A DNA stretch of 64,000 bases, from NCBI GenBank assembly GCA_026120185.1, contig JANUWF010001176.1, forward strand, positions 5,651,501 to 5,715,500. Direction: 5' to 3'. The notes beneath the pieces were generated by a model that ran no database searches, had not been told where the DNA came from, and saw only the letters and a program-made list of their open reading frames with translations. Source of the DNA: Voacanga thouarsii. Taxonomy: Eukaryota > Streptophyta > Magnoliopsida > Gentianales > Apocynaceae. Both the position numbers and the translations under genes were made by a program. Shown piece by piece: positions 12,554 to 22,640 of the stretch. How positions within the stretch are numbered: the stretch's first letter is position 1; each line of letters opens with the position of its first letter.

Positions 12554-14064
12554 TGATAGGGCCAAAATTAGTCATAATTTTTCTAGTTATTTGAGGCTAT
12601 TTTGTGATACATTTTATTTAATAACTGGTCATATTCCTTCATATTTGAGATTTTACCCTTGGAAATGTGTTTTGTGCATTATTTCAGATTTTAGAAGTAA
12701 AACAAAGCAAAAACACCACAAAACAGAACATAGGTGGTGCCAGACAAGCCAGAGGAAGCGGTGCCGGCCATGTGCTGTTGGCACGCATTTTGAGATGACA
12801 AAAAATCGTTGAAACAGGACTGGAACAAAACCGAACTGACGTCGGCTCTAGCAGCTAAGGGGCACTGGCTGTACTCTGGAAAGTATTGCGCGGGAATCAA
12901 GAAAAAAAATCGGCAAACAACTGAAGAAACAGAACACAACCGGTGTCGGCTCCAATAGCCAAGACGGCACCAGCTATGCCCTGAAGATAAGACAGACTTT
13001 GATTTTTGCACGCGGTTTTTGGTAAGCTGTAGAATTTTAGTATCTTCCTACTTTTACTTGGCCAAGAACCCTATACCAACGAGTTTGGGCACTTCCTAAG
13101 CCTATAAATATATGGAAAACACAAGAGAAAATGGGGGAATTCATAGATCATCATAGAAAATCACTCAAATCAAATGAAGAATTATTCAATTCAAGGAGGA
13201 TTATGCAAGAAGGTCTTCAAAGGAAGAAGAAGGAGACTTGTCTATGAGTGTTTTCTTTTACTTTGTTTTCTTTTTCTTGAACAATGATGTATTAATTATT
13301 TTAGGTATTCATGATTTTTAGAGTTACTTTGATCTTTTGATTAATTAATTGTTATTCTTAGTATGTAATTACTTGTGCTAATTACGAGATTAATTGGTTG
13401 TTTCTTCCTATTAACTTGTTTGAGAAAGAGGTTGATGGTGATTTCAATTTGTTAATTTTATATTTGTTGTCTTTTAACTTGCTTGAGAAAGGGTTTAAGT
13501 GCTAAGAACTAGGTAATTGAAGGCTAATTGATGTCTGCCAGAGTATGAATTCATTGGTTAATTTCATGTTTTAAGTTGGCCAAAGTATGGAGATTTAATC
13601 AAAGATTGTGTTTAATGCATCTTTTGGGTGAATTAGTTGAGACAGAGTATGTGATGCTAATTTATCTAGAAGATAGTGAATTCATGGATTGAAAAGAAGT
13701 AAGTCTATCTTAATCCTTCATGATGTTAAGAGAATAATTAATTATGATAATGATTAGGTCCTTTAAGATCATGTTTGTCAAAATAATGGTTTAAGTTACA
13801 TAATTCTCCATCCTTGACATGTATATATTATATTATTTTATTTTATTTTCCTTTTTATTTTCTTTTTCACTTTATTGAGTCGATTAAATAATAAAAGAAA
13901 AGTGATTAATACATACTTGTTCCTGGAGGATCGACACTTGTTTGAACTCTATACTGTGCTTAATGATGAGTACGCTTGCTCATATGTGTAATTTGGGGTT
14001 AACATTTTAATTTAAACTTGATTGGGAATGTGCTTAATTTTTATACCCAAATAAATACACATCA
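12554..14064 (+). mobile_element. Solo LTR L (1511 bp)
   Basis: TGATAGGGCC at the start, ACACATCA at the end, flanked by the 5-bp TSD attct (12549-12553 and 14065-14069). It is the same family as LTR H and the D LTR. U3 holds GC-rich GTGCCGGC/GTCGGCTC/GGCACCAGCT modules (12733-12983) and a TATAAATA box at 13103-13110. No PBS or internal sequence follows, so it is a solo LTR left by LTR-LTR recombination. It is inserted in K LTR2, so it is younger than the K duplication. Confidence 0.9.
13103..13110 (+). promoter_or_regulatory. TATA box of solo LTR L
   Basis: TATAAATA within CCTAAGCCTATAAATA, the same context as in H, D and E. Confidence 0.6.
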
Positions 14065-14281
14065 ATTCTCTTCTTATTTTATTGGATAAACAATAAAGAT
14101 TTGGGTAAAGTAAGGTGGGAGCCTAAGTTCTCGTAGTTTCGATATTTGCTATTCTCTATACTAAACGATGGATATACTTATCCGTATGTGTGGTTTTAGT
14201 GGTTAGCATTTTATTAAAACTTGATTGATTGTGTAATTTGTTGGTAATATTTTCAACACTAAAAAACACGCATCAAGTTTT

Positions 14282-14299
14282 TGACGTCGTTGCCGGGGA
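14282..14299 (+). other. K primer-binding site 2 (tRNA-Asp type)
   Basis: TGACGTCGTTGCCGGGGA is 16 of 18 identical to the Asp-type PBS. It lies six bases after the end of LTR2, so the duplicated unit includes the PBS. Confidence 0.8.
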
Positions 14300-14507
14300 C
14301 GGGCACTATCGGAAACACTCGAATTTTGTTAATTTAGCCTTTGTTATATTTGTAAATAACACTAACTTTTGTAATTTGTGAATCTCTCTTATTTGTGTAT
14401 TTTTCTTTTCTTTATTTTTCTAATATTTTTATTATTTTTATTAATTTTTTTTCTCTTTTCTCTTTGATCTTTGTTTTTTTCTTGAGAACGAGGTTCATAT
14501 CATCACC

Positions 14508-14915
14508 TTGGACAATCCACAATGGGGACATATGTGGCCATGGATACAAATTCAAAGGAGTTACAATGATAATAGATTGGCTAGGTTACAAGCTCGGATT
14601 GACACTTTTAGTGAGACGTCATTAGAAACATCAATAAATTCGTTTAATGCCAATTCAAATTCATCTATTATGTCGCATAAAGAAGCTTCCCAATAATTGA
14701 GCCATCAACGAACACAATTAGTCAAGTTGGTTGATGATGCCATAAAGGCCCATATATTAGAACAAAAGGACCCCCAAATAGTGGAGAGAGGATATGAGGG
14801 ACAAGTGCAAAATGTGGCAAGATATGTGTTAATAATTCTAACATCTCTTTGTCACATGATTTTTAAGGTTCCTCTCATTGCTTGGAGAACAATAGTTCAA
14901 ATGATGATGTGTTGA
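14508..14915 (+). pseudogene. K internal unit 2, gag-like ORF with one stop
   Basis: A single frame of 136 codons is broken only by a TAA at 14694-14696. It starts MDNPQWGHMWPWIQIQRSYN, followed by a helical, charged stretch (NRLARLQARIDTF) and, after the stop, a second helical part (RTQLVKLVDDAIKAHILEQ). Unit 1 encodes the same protein with more damage. The two-helix pattern suits the N-terminus of a plant gypsy gag, but no zinc knuckle or pol is present. The family is not named with confidence. Confidence 0.5.
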
Positions 14916-15180
14916 GCTTCACATACCTCAAGGAGTTGGATATTTGAATGCTATATAACATACGAAACCCTTGGAGGATGTTCACAACTGATACCCTTCA
15001 CCCCAATTTCTGGGAGGTAATTTGGTATTTGTAGATGGGTTGAAAAGTAAGGATTTTTTATCCCATCTTTAAAATCTACACTACAAAGTTCAAAGGCGAA
15101 TTTTAATTTGACAAATCTTTTGAAAGGATAAGTGGTGATTCTAATATTTATACACTTTTTAGACATAATTTATACCTTTG

Positions 15181-15560
15181 TGTTGGGAAACGATTGAATT
15201 TTACTTAAGTTCCTTCATGATGCCAAGATGACAATTGATTGTGATAAATGCTAAGTAATTCATTATTATGTTTTCAAGATAATTATCTAGTTGATGAATT
15301 TTCATCCTTGAGTTATATCTATTTTTTTTCCCCGGTTATTTTTCTCTTTATTCTTTTCTTATTTTATTGGCTAAACAATAAAGATTTGGGTAAAATAAGG
15401 TGAGAGCCTAAATTCTCATAGATTCAATACTTGCTATTCCCTATACTATATGATGGGTATAGTTGCCCGTATGTGTGGTTTTAGTGGTTAGCATTTTATT
15501 AAAGCTTGTTTGATTGTGTAATTTATTGGTAATATTTTGTACACTAAAAAACACGCATCA
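15181..15560 (+). repeat. K LTR3 (5'-truncated)
   Basis: Matches LTR1 from about 11097 to 11471 and ends ACGCATCA directly before the TSD acaag. It is truncated at the same point as LTR2. Confidence 0.8.
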
Positions 15561-15565
15561 ACAAG

Positions 15566-16349
15566 CCTTCCTCAAATTGCTATTCCTTCGCAAGTTTATG
15601 AAGAATGGGTTGTTAGCAAATAACTTTGTTTTAAATTTTCTCAAAGAAAGTCATGGAAAGCAAAAAATATCTTGAAACTGGTTAACTCAAATGGAGGTAA
15701 ACGATATTTAGTTACCTTTATTGATTATTATACACAATAAAATAGGAGTTTGTTTTTTATAGGAGAAATTAGAAGCTTTTAGTGCACTTAAAAGCTTAAA
15801 GAACATTTTAAATATAAAATAGGAAAAGCCATTAAAACTCTACACACTTATCGTGGTGGCTAATATTGTTCTAAAGAGTTTAAATGATTTTGTGATGATT
15901 CTGGCATTCAAAAGAAGTAGGTAACTACTTACACAGCATAACAGAATAGTGTGTCAAAGAGTAAAAATAGAATCATGTTTAATATGGTGAGAAGCTTGCT
16001 AGCAAAAATTTAAAAAAAATCCAAAAAACTTTTGGCCAGAAGTAAATTAAAGCATCCACATTTTGAATAAAAGTTATGCTTTTGCTATTCAAAATATAAC
16101 ACTAAAATAAACTTGGAGTAGGAGGAAACAAGCTGTAGATTTACTTTAGAATTTTTGGTTGCATCCCTTATCCACATATTCTGGATGAAAAGGGAAAAGA
16201 GTTTTAAAATAAGGGTAAAAATAATGTCTTTCTTGGAGTAAGTAGAGCATCTAAAGCATATAAATTGTTCAATCCATTAACAAAGAAAATAGTAACTAGC
16301 ATGGATGTCATTTTATATGAGAAGAGTGTTTGGAATTGGAATGAGCAAT
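15566..16349 (+). pseudogene. Copia-4 integrase remnant
   Basis: Plus-strand copia pol. Recognisable parts are the sequence before the integrase core (PQIAIPSQVYEEWVVSK), the core start (NGGKRYLVTFIDYYT, around 15690) and the late integrase segment with NVFLGVSRASKAYKLFNP near 16230. The expected HTDxCGP block before NGGKRY is missing, probably by a small deletion. There are several stops and frameshifts. The frame is interrupted at 16349 by solo LTR A and resumes at 20646. The integrase would have inserted element cDNA in the nucleus; this copy is dead. Confidence 0.8.
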
Positions 16350-18698
16350 TGTAACACCCCACTACCTAGGCTCAACAGGGCCGGGGATGTCGCCCCGTCC
16401 AATGGACAAGGGGTCTTTATAACTAGGTCACATATAATAAAATAAAATAAATTCTTTAAAATTAAACTTATTACAACCCAAAAGATAAATACAGGAACAG
16501 TTCCAAAATAAATTGTTTGCTACAATCTCTCAAACATCCCATAAAGAAAATAACATAAAGTCTTCAAAGCATAGGCAACAAGTCTAGCTATTGACCTCTA
16601 TAGCCGAATCAACCTGTAAACATGGTATAAAAGGTGATGAGATAAAAATCTCAGTAAGCCCATGTGTGCTTTGAGTATTTCAGGTAAAATAATTCATGTA
16701 TGCAAGTTGTAAAAGTTTCATAAGAGAAAGTGCTGGCAAGCGTTAAATAAGTATTGAAAATAAAGAGTGGTGTTTCGCTTTTCAAACCATATATGTGCAC
16801 AATAAATACAACCACTCAAATGGGTAGCCATGGGTTACCACACGTTAGGCCCCATGACTAAGCAACGGTCAGAATGCCACACTTTGTGCAAACTGACAAA
16901 AGGTAGGTGTACGGCCTACCAGGTGAGATACTCCTCCATCTCTACACCTAAACTTACCGGTTGTCCACTCTGGAAACACACAGTCCACATGACTGAAACT
17001 TGCTAGCTCGCACCGGCATGACCCACCGGACTAGCATCCTATCCAGGAAGGATTCACCCCTCAGAGGTGGCCACTTACTGAGAAACTTATCCTAACCCTT
17101 CAAAGACTAGTCCTGGTAGTCTACCCTTATTGAGTACTCAACGTTGATTGTCCCACTTGGGAGAAAATGGATCATACATTGCTTTATTTGGAAATAGAAA
17201 TTAAGGGTTCTAAAATTCTTGTCAAAGTTGGGTTTTAGAAAAAGTTTAGCATTTTGTGTAAAACTACTTGTTTGATTTTCAAATGATTTGCTTGACTGAA
17301 ATAAATAGGAAAAATAGTCCTTAATTGCCTTTACAACATGAATTTCCGCACACATCGCGTTTAGCTTGCCACAGTAATTTTTGGTCTTCACAAAATTCCA
17401 TGCAGGAGCTTACCTGATTCTTTGCTTGCTCAAATTCAAAAGTCTTCCAAGGTTGACCTAACCCCGCCTGGGGTAAACATAAAATATAAGGTTACACTCA
17501 AGCTAAATTCACTTACACAAATAATTCTAGTTCAACTTATTACAATCACGACCCTAATGTCCTAAGCTTTAAGGCTAGCTGGTAAAGAATTTTACAAAAT
17601 AAGTCTAGTTTGCTAAGTTAAAATAATTAGGGGTTCTAAAATAATTGCTAATAAATTATAGACTTAAATAATAATTCTTGAGTGTTATTATTAATAAATA
17701 AACTAAGGTTTGAATATTAAATAATACCAAGCCCTAAATAATATTAATAAATGGTAATTTAAAAATAGCTTTATTATGAATAAATAATAAATTTCAAATA
17801 ATTTTTAATTAATTTTTTAATTGATAATAAATAATTAGTAATAAATAAAATTAATAATAAATGAATTATATTAAATTTTTGTTTAATAAATAACGAACAA
17901 ATTTTAATATATATAATATTTATAAATATAGGCAAAAGTTTGAACTATGGTCTACCAGGTCATTATTATTATTTATATAAAAGATCTTATTTAATATTAT
18001 ACCTATGCATATATTATTCTTAAAGAAAAATATCATTTATTTGACTAGTAAAATATCAATATTTCATGTAACATCCCACTTCCAAAACTTCCTAGCAATT
18101 TCGAAATCCTTAGAGGAAAATATAGTAATAATTTTAATTAAGGTAATAAAATTTACTAATTAAAATAGCCTAGGATCAACAAGAACATAATCATGATTTT
18201 CCTATTCCTAACAAGAATCATGAACATTTTCTTCAACATCAAACAACAAACTAATCCATATATGAACATATGCTTAAATCAACACTTGCTATCACATGGC
18301 CAAACAATCATGATCATGGCTTCAATGGAGATAAGAATATAAAAATCCTATTCGCCAAAGGTGACATAACATCTAGCATGCTTAAACAATCATAACTCTC
18401 TTAGGCCATGATGAACATACATCGATTCTCAAAGAAATCCATATAGCTTAAACATGATCAATCATTCTCACATCCTAATCCCAACCCCTTCATTCACATG
18501 CATATACTCAATCCCCCATTCATATTCTATTCTTTCTATCAATATTTAAGAGACATGAATTCTGAATTAAAAAAAAAAGGTTTAAGGAGAAATACTTGAT
18601 TGATGATCATTTCGATGAAGATTTAAGAAGGTCCACGCGATTGAGAGTCTTGAATTGTCCAAGAGTAAGAAAAACAACAATGGTTGTTGATCAACCAT

Positions 18699-18744
18699 TT
18701 CGGCCGAGAGAGAGAGTGAGAAAGAGAAAGAGAGAGAGAGAGAG
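18699..18744. repeat. CGGCCG plus (GA)n tract in LTR A
   Basis: CGGCCGAGAGAGAG preceded by a palindromic GTTGATCAAC and followed by a GA-rich run. The same combination occurs in LTR C near 57850-57880; LTR B keeps CGGCCG plus GA at 38001-38021. Confidence 0.75.
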
Positions 18745-19672
18745 CATTAGTCTGATACATAGAAGGTTAAATGGAAGAAGGTGAACAAAAGAGTTGTTCT
18801 TGGTTACCTTGATGATGTTCTTGAGACTTCAAGGAGAAAAATCAGTTTTGATCCGAATACCAATTTTTGTTTTTGAGATTTGATGTTTTAAATTCCAGAA
18901 ATGAACTCTAGAGAGTATGTAAGAGTATTTTGGAGTTTTTGAGAGGGATTGGAGGTGTTTAGAGTAGTCTTTGGCTTAAATAAAGGTAGTGTGTGTTCTT
19001 GGTGTTCTTGGTGAAAATGGAGAGAGTTGAGGGAAAATGCTGGACGAATTGCTGGTAAGTGCTGGCCGAATGGTCTATGGAATTCAGGGGTTGCGGTTTT
19101 CAGCTTAGACAGGGAGAGAAAAATCTGATTGTTTGAAATTCAAATGGAGTGATTTGAGGAGTGGTTTGAGGTATAGGATATGTTAATGGTGTTTGATTGA
19201 GAGAGGTTTCCTTGCTCTTCAATGGTGCCAGCTGGACTGCTTGGTTTTGCTGAAATGATTGATGTTTGATAAGGCTTTAAGGCTGGCCAAAAATAAGAGT
19301 TTAATGGCAGAGAAATTCTGGTTGTATAGCTTAATACAAGGGTGTTTTCATGGAGAGAAAATTCTGGAAATTTTGAAGTTCAAATGGAAGTTTAAATGGA
19401 GTGATTGTAGGAGAGATTTGAGGTGTGATTATGGAGTCCAATTGTGCAAGGTAAGTGGAGAGGGTAATGGTTTTCAGTTCATGGCTGAACAAGGGTTAAT
19501 TTACATAGGTTGAAGGGTGGTTTTCGGCCAGGGCTTGAAGAGAACAAAGCTGGAAAAATTCTGGTTCTATGGTGTTCAAAGCTGCGAACGGTTGCCGCAT
19601 TTTTCTGTGCAGAATTTCTGCACTTCTTCAGCCCGTTTTATAGAGGTTTTGAGAGATGTTCAAGGGTCCTTT

Positions 19673-19692
19673 AAGGCTGGTTTTCCAGCCTT
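19673..19692 (+). other. Hairpin in LTR A
   Basis: AAGGCTGG-TTTT-CCAGCCTT forms a perfect 8-bp stem with a 4-base loop. LTR C has the same hairpin at 58811-58830 with one G-T pair, and LTR B a weaker version at 38975-38993. Function is unknown. Confidence 0.5.
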
Positions 19693-20335
19693 CTTTATGA
19701 GGAAAACCAGAGAAGTTTTGCTTGCTTGAAGGTGGAATAAAACAGCTTCATTTTCTGGTTTGAAAGTTGCGAACTGCTCAGAATTTTTTTTCTGGTTTGT
19801 GCAGTTTGTGCAGTCCGAATTTGCACAGAATTTTCAGTCTTCAAGCCACATGAAATGACCATTTTCCTGGCAGCAAATGGTTAGGATTACTGGCTGAATT
19901 TTTTTGAAAGCTGGACTATCAAGAATGTTGGAATTTTTCCAGATTTTTCTTCATTAAAACCATGAACAACATGAAGGTTCTACCATGGTGGTTTATTTCT
20001 CTTGGGAATCCTTCCTAACTTCTCTCCTATTTTCAGCCAATCCTCTATCCTTCAAGATTGATTTTTGAAATTCAAGGCTGAAGAATTATCACAGAATTTT
20101 TGGAATTTAAAAGAAGAAATTTAATGGATTTTGGTTTATTTAAATTATGAAGATGTTAGGACAAAACTAAAGGTAATAAAAAGGACAAGAATTCCTCTAG
20201 AATTCTTTTTAGGACATGCTTATATGATCAAGACTTTCTCTTCATGTTTCCCCTAAGACAACATTCCTATTTTTATGGAATGCAAGAAAACAAAATTTAA
20301 ACTTAATCAAGATAATCATGATAAAAACTTAGATG

Positions 20336-20398
20336 ATAGGATTTGAACTCATGACCTTAGAGATTAATTCCAAAACTCTAACCACTAAATCACAACAC
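20336..20398 (-). other. Antisense tRNA-like module in LTR A
   Basis: On the minus strand the order is TAGTGGTTAGAG (20376-20387), which fits a Pol III A box, 25 bases, then GAGTTCAAATCC (20339-20350), which fits a B box. It resembles a tRNA gene without a complete cloverleaf. LTRs B and C have it at the same place, close to the 3' end and in the same antisense orientation. Whether it is transcribed is unknown. Confidence 0.55.
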
Positions 20399-20650
20399 TC
20401 TTGTTCTTATCTTCTCACCCACATATTCCTCTTATTTAATCCTCAAGCTATCTTCCTATTTTGACCTCAAGCAAAATTATCATTTTACCCTTCCTACTCA
20501 ATAAGCATAACTAAGCTTTTTAACCTATAAACCACAATTCTAAAGCACATAAAATCATTCAAAAATATATATATATTCATGCAAAATAATATGATATGCA
20601 TCCCGACCCCCTTACTCTAGGGTTGGCTTTAGGTGGGGTTTCACAGCAAT

Positions 20651-21272
20651 AGTCTACTTAAATGTTTTTTAACAATGAATTGAGGAAAGGTAGCAACCTT
20701 TAAACTAGAAAAATCTAATAGAGTCAACACTTGAAGATTCACCATATAAAGCTCCAACAGCTACCGAAACAATAGTAGAACATACTGAGGTAGTAGCTGA
20801 ACATCACGTTGGCCAAATCCAAGGCAACCAGCATGGATGGGAAATTATGAGATAATCGAATTGATCAAATTAAAGATTCCCATTTTGTTCTATTTGCAGA
20901 GTATGATTGAGAAACTTTCAAAATTGTCGTCAGTGAGTTAAAATGGTGAAAGGTAATTCATGAAGAAATATCAACCATAAAAAGAAACAACACATGGGAG
21001 TTGACTGATCTTCCAAGAGGACACAACCCAATTGGTATTAAATGTGTATACAACAAGAAATTGAAGGAGAACGGAGAAATAGACAAGTTGAAGGTATGCT
21101 TAGTAGCCAAAGGCTATAAATAAGAACTTAGGATTAATTATACAGAAATTTTTACTTTTCTAGAAAGAATTGATACAATCAGATTAGTAATTGCACTAAC
21201 AGCCCAACACTATTAGACTACCTTCTAATTAGATGTGAAATCAACTTTCTTGCATGGAAACTTTCAAGAACA
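20651..21272 (+). pseudogene. Copia-4 reverse transcriptase remnant
   Basis: Continues the copia-4 frame after LTR A. A linker region is followed by the RT start: EEISTIKRNNTWELTDLPRG near 20960, IKCVYNKKLKENGEIDK, LVAKGYK near 21105, and a degraded stretch ending DVKSTFLHGNFQEHT. The YxDD active site would lie further on; the frame is cut at 21272 where a CACTA terminus begins. At least five stops are visible. The enzyme would copy element RNA into cDNA. Confidence 0.85.
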
Positions 21273-21982
21273 CACTATAAGAAAAAGTGACATTCTTGAC
21301 ACCTTTTTAATGACACTTTTAAAAAAGAGTCATAATAGAGTACATATAATGACGTTTGGTTTATTCGAGTCATTATAATAAAACTAAAACGATATAATTT
21401 TATTAAATTAGCCTAAACTGACATACTATTGTGACATATTTGCAGTGCCACATAAGTTAACATCTCTTTGCTAACGCCTATTTACCATCAAGAAAAATAA
21501 AAAAAATGCCTTTTTAAAAATTTTTATTAAAAAAAAAAGTGACAAAGTGTAGGGGGAAATTTTTTTGTTAATGGACTGAGGAGGTTCGACTGATCTTTCA
21601 CTTGAAAATCCTTTGCACCATGTGTAAGCTTGAGGGCAAAACTCTTATTTTTTGTTCGTCTTTGTGTTTGTCATTGCACGGCTGTTATTTCTATTGCAGA
21701 CAGGTGTTCATAGTATTATTTCCTCTAATTTTTTAATCTATTCCTTCTCTTGCTTTCCCTTTACAATCTGGTTCAGTGGTTCAATCTTAGTCATTTCTTC
21801 AACTAATTGTTTGTTTTTCCTATGAAAATTAGAGCTCTTGTTTTAATGCTAAGCATAGTGTTTCAATTTTTGAACTGGGTTTTTAAGTTGGTTTGTCTGT
21901 TATTGGAATCCCATGTTACCGATTTTTTGTTTTGGTTATAGGTTATCATATTTGTTATCTTCCACTGCATTGAAGAAAGACG

Positions 21983-22058
21983 AGTGGTGCAGTGCTAGTA
22001 GCTAGTGGCACTGCCATTAGGTTTCTATTGCAAGGATGGGATAATGACACCTTTGCTC
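21983..22058 (+). pseudogene. TST/TMT sugar transporter fragment, exon 1-like
   Basis: Translates to SGAVLVASGTAIRFLLQGWD followed by NDTFA, matching the start of plant tonoplast sugar transporters (family pattern GAxLVAxxAxxxNxLQGWDNATIAG), the first transmembrane helix of this major-facilitator protein. The start Met is not preserved in frame. The T-rich sequence upstream looks like a 5' leader with introns. It lies inside the CACTA-type element, in the same orientation as the next exon. Confidence 0.75.
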
Positions 22059-22347
22059 GTAATATATGCATGTTCTTTATTTGCTCAGAATTTTACGATT
22101 CATAGTATGCTAGAGTGAATTATCTTAGTTCTATTGCCTTTTTGTTTTCTTCTTGACCCTTTTAAGTGTTAGCAAAATTTTGACAAGCTTGTTGAAATTT
22201 CTTTTGTGAGAGCCATGCTTTTTTAGTTGTATTGGTACCTATCAATGCTGAAGTTATTAAAGTTTTGTTTTTTTTAGTGGAACAATAAATTGGTTATTCA
22301 CGAGCACTTATTTTCCTACTACAAAATAATAATAATAATAATAACAG

Positions 22348-22640
22348 GGGGTTGTTCTATATATTATTAGAGAATTCAAATTGGAAAGTAAGCATGCTTT
22401 AGAAGGTCTCATTATGGCCATGTCACTCATTGGTGGAACTATTACAAAATTCTCTGGTATTGTTGTTGATTAGCTAGGTTGACGTCCTATGCTAATAATC
22501 TCATCTATCCTGTATTTTATTAGTGGTATTGTGATTTTGTGGTCTCCAAATGTGTGTGTTCTACTTTTAGCTAGGCTTACTTGATGGATTTGTGGTTTGG
22601 TTGTTATTCTGTTTTCCTCATTACCATGTCTAGTTAGAGT
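22348..22640 (+). pseudogene. TST/TMT sugar transporter fragment, exon 2-like
   Basis: Preceded by a splice-acceptor-like ...ATAACAG, the frame matches the next part of tonoplast sugar transporters: GVVLYIIREFKLESKHALEG, LIMAMSLIGGTITKFSGIVVD, RPMLIISSILYF, ILWSPNVCVLLLARL. The family pattern DxxGRRPML is broken by stops at 22471-22473 and 22480-22482 (the latter replacing the first R), and a frameshift near 22580 precedes DGF. The intact protein moves sugars into the vacuole; only the N-terminal two to three helices remain. It is a pseudogene fragment, probably captured by the CACTA element. Confidence 0.8.

Larger units (their letters stand above)
12381..14275 (+). repeat. K LTR2 (5'-truncated, split by solo LTR L)
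   Basis: Corresponds to the last 0.37 kb of LTR1, starting at about 11097. It is split after 12553 by solo LTR L and resumes at 14065 or 14070, depending on which TSD copy is counted. It ends AACACGCATCA like LTR1 and LTR3. Confidence 0.8.
10017..15560 (+). mobile_element. Element K: tandemly duplicated gypsy-type element
   Basis: K starts TGATAGGGGC and ends ACGCATCA. Both sides carry the 5-bp TSD acaag (10012-10016 and 15561-15565). It contains one complete LTR (10017-11471), two copies of a short internal region each with its own Asp-type PBS (11478 and 14282), and two further LTR copies that keep only the last 0.37 kb (12381-14275 with an insertion, and 15181-15560). The repeating unit is about 1.28 kb once the inserted solo LTR at 12554-14064 is removed. 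No pol is present. The single outer TSD shows the array descends from one insertion that later rearranged. Confidence 0.85.
16350..20645 (+). mobile_element. Solo LTR A (4.3-kb family)
   Basis: TGTAACACCCCACTACC at the start, GGGGTTTCACA at the end, 4296 bp, with exact 5-bp TSD gcaat (16345-16349 and 20646-20650). The tips form a short inverted repeat (TGTAACACCCC / TGTGAAACCCC). There is no PBS, gag or pol inside and no partner LTR next to it. B (35667-39965) and C (55490-59783) are full-length relatives of nearly the same size. Such long LTRs occur in some plant gypsy lineages; the lineage cannot be set without an internal region. Alternative: a complete non-autonomous element with TG..CA ends. 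It interrupts copia-4. Confidence 0.85.

Noticed and set aside
12691..13011. 106-codon minus-strand frame
   Set aside because: It lies antisense in the U3 of solo LTR L; a similar antisense frame over D (43585-43824) follows the shared GC-rich modules, not a gene.
18596..18784. Arg-rich 62-codon frame in solo LTR A
   Set aside because: The Arg/Glu content comes from the GA microsatellite and the frame is not kept in LTRs B and C.
20336..20398. Possible functional tRNA gene
   Set aside because: A-box and B-box words are present but the acceptor and anticodon stems do not pair convincingly, so it is called tRNA-like only.
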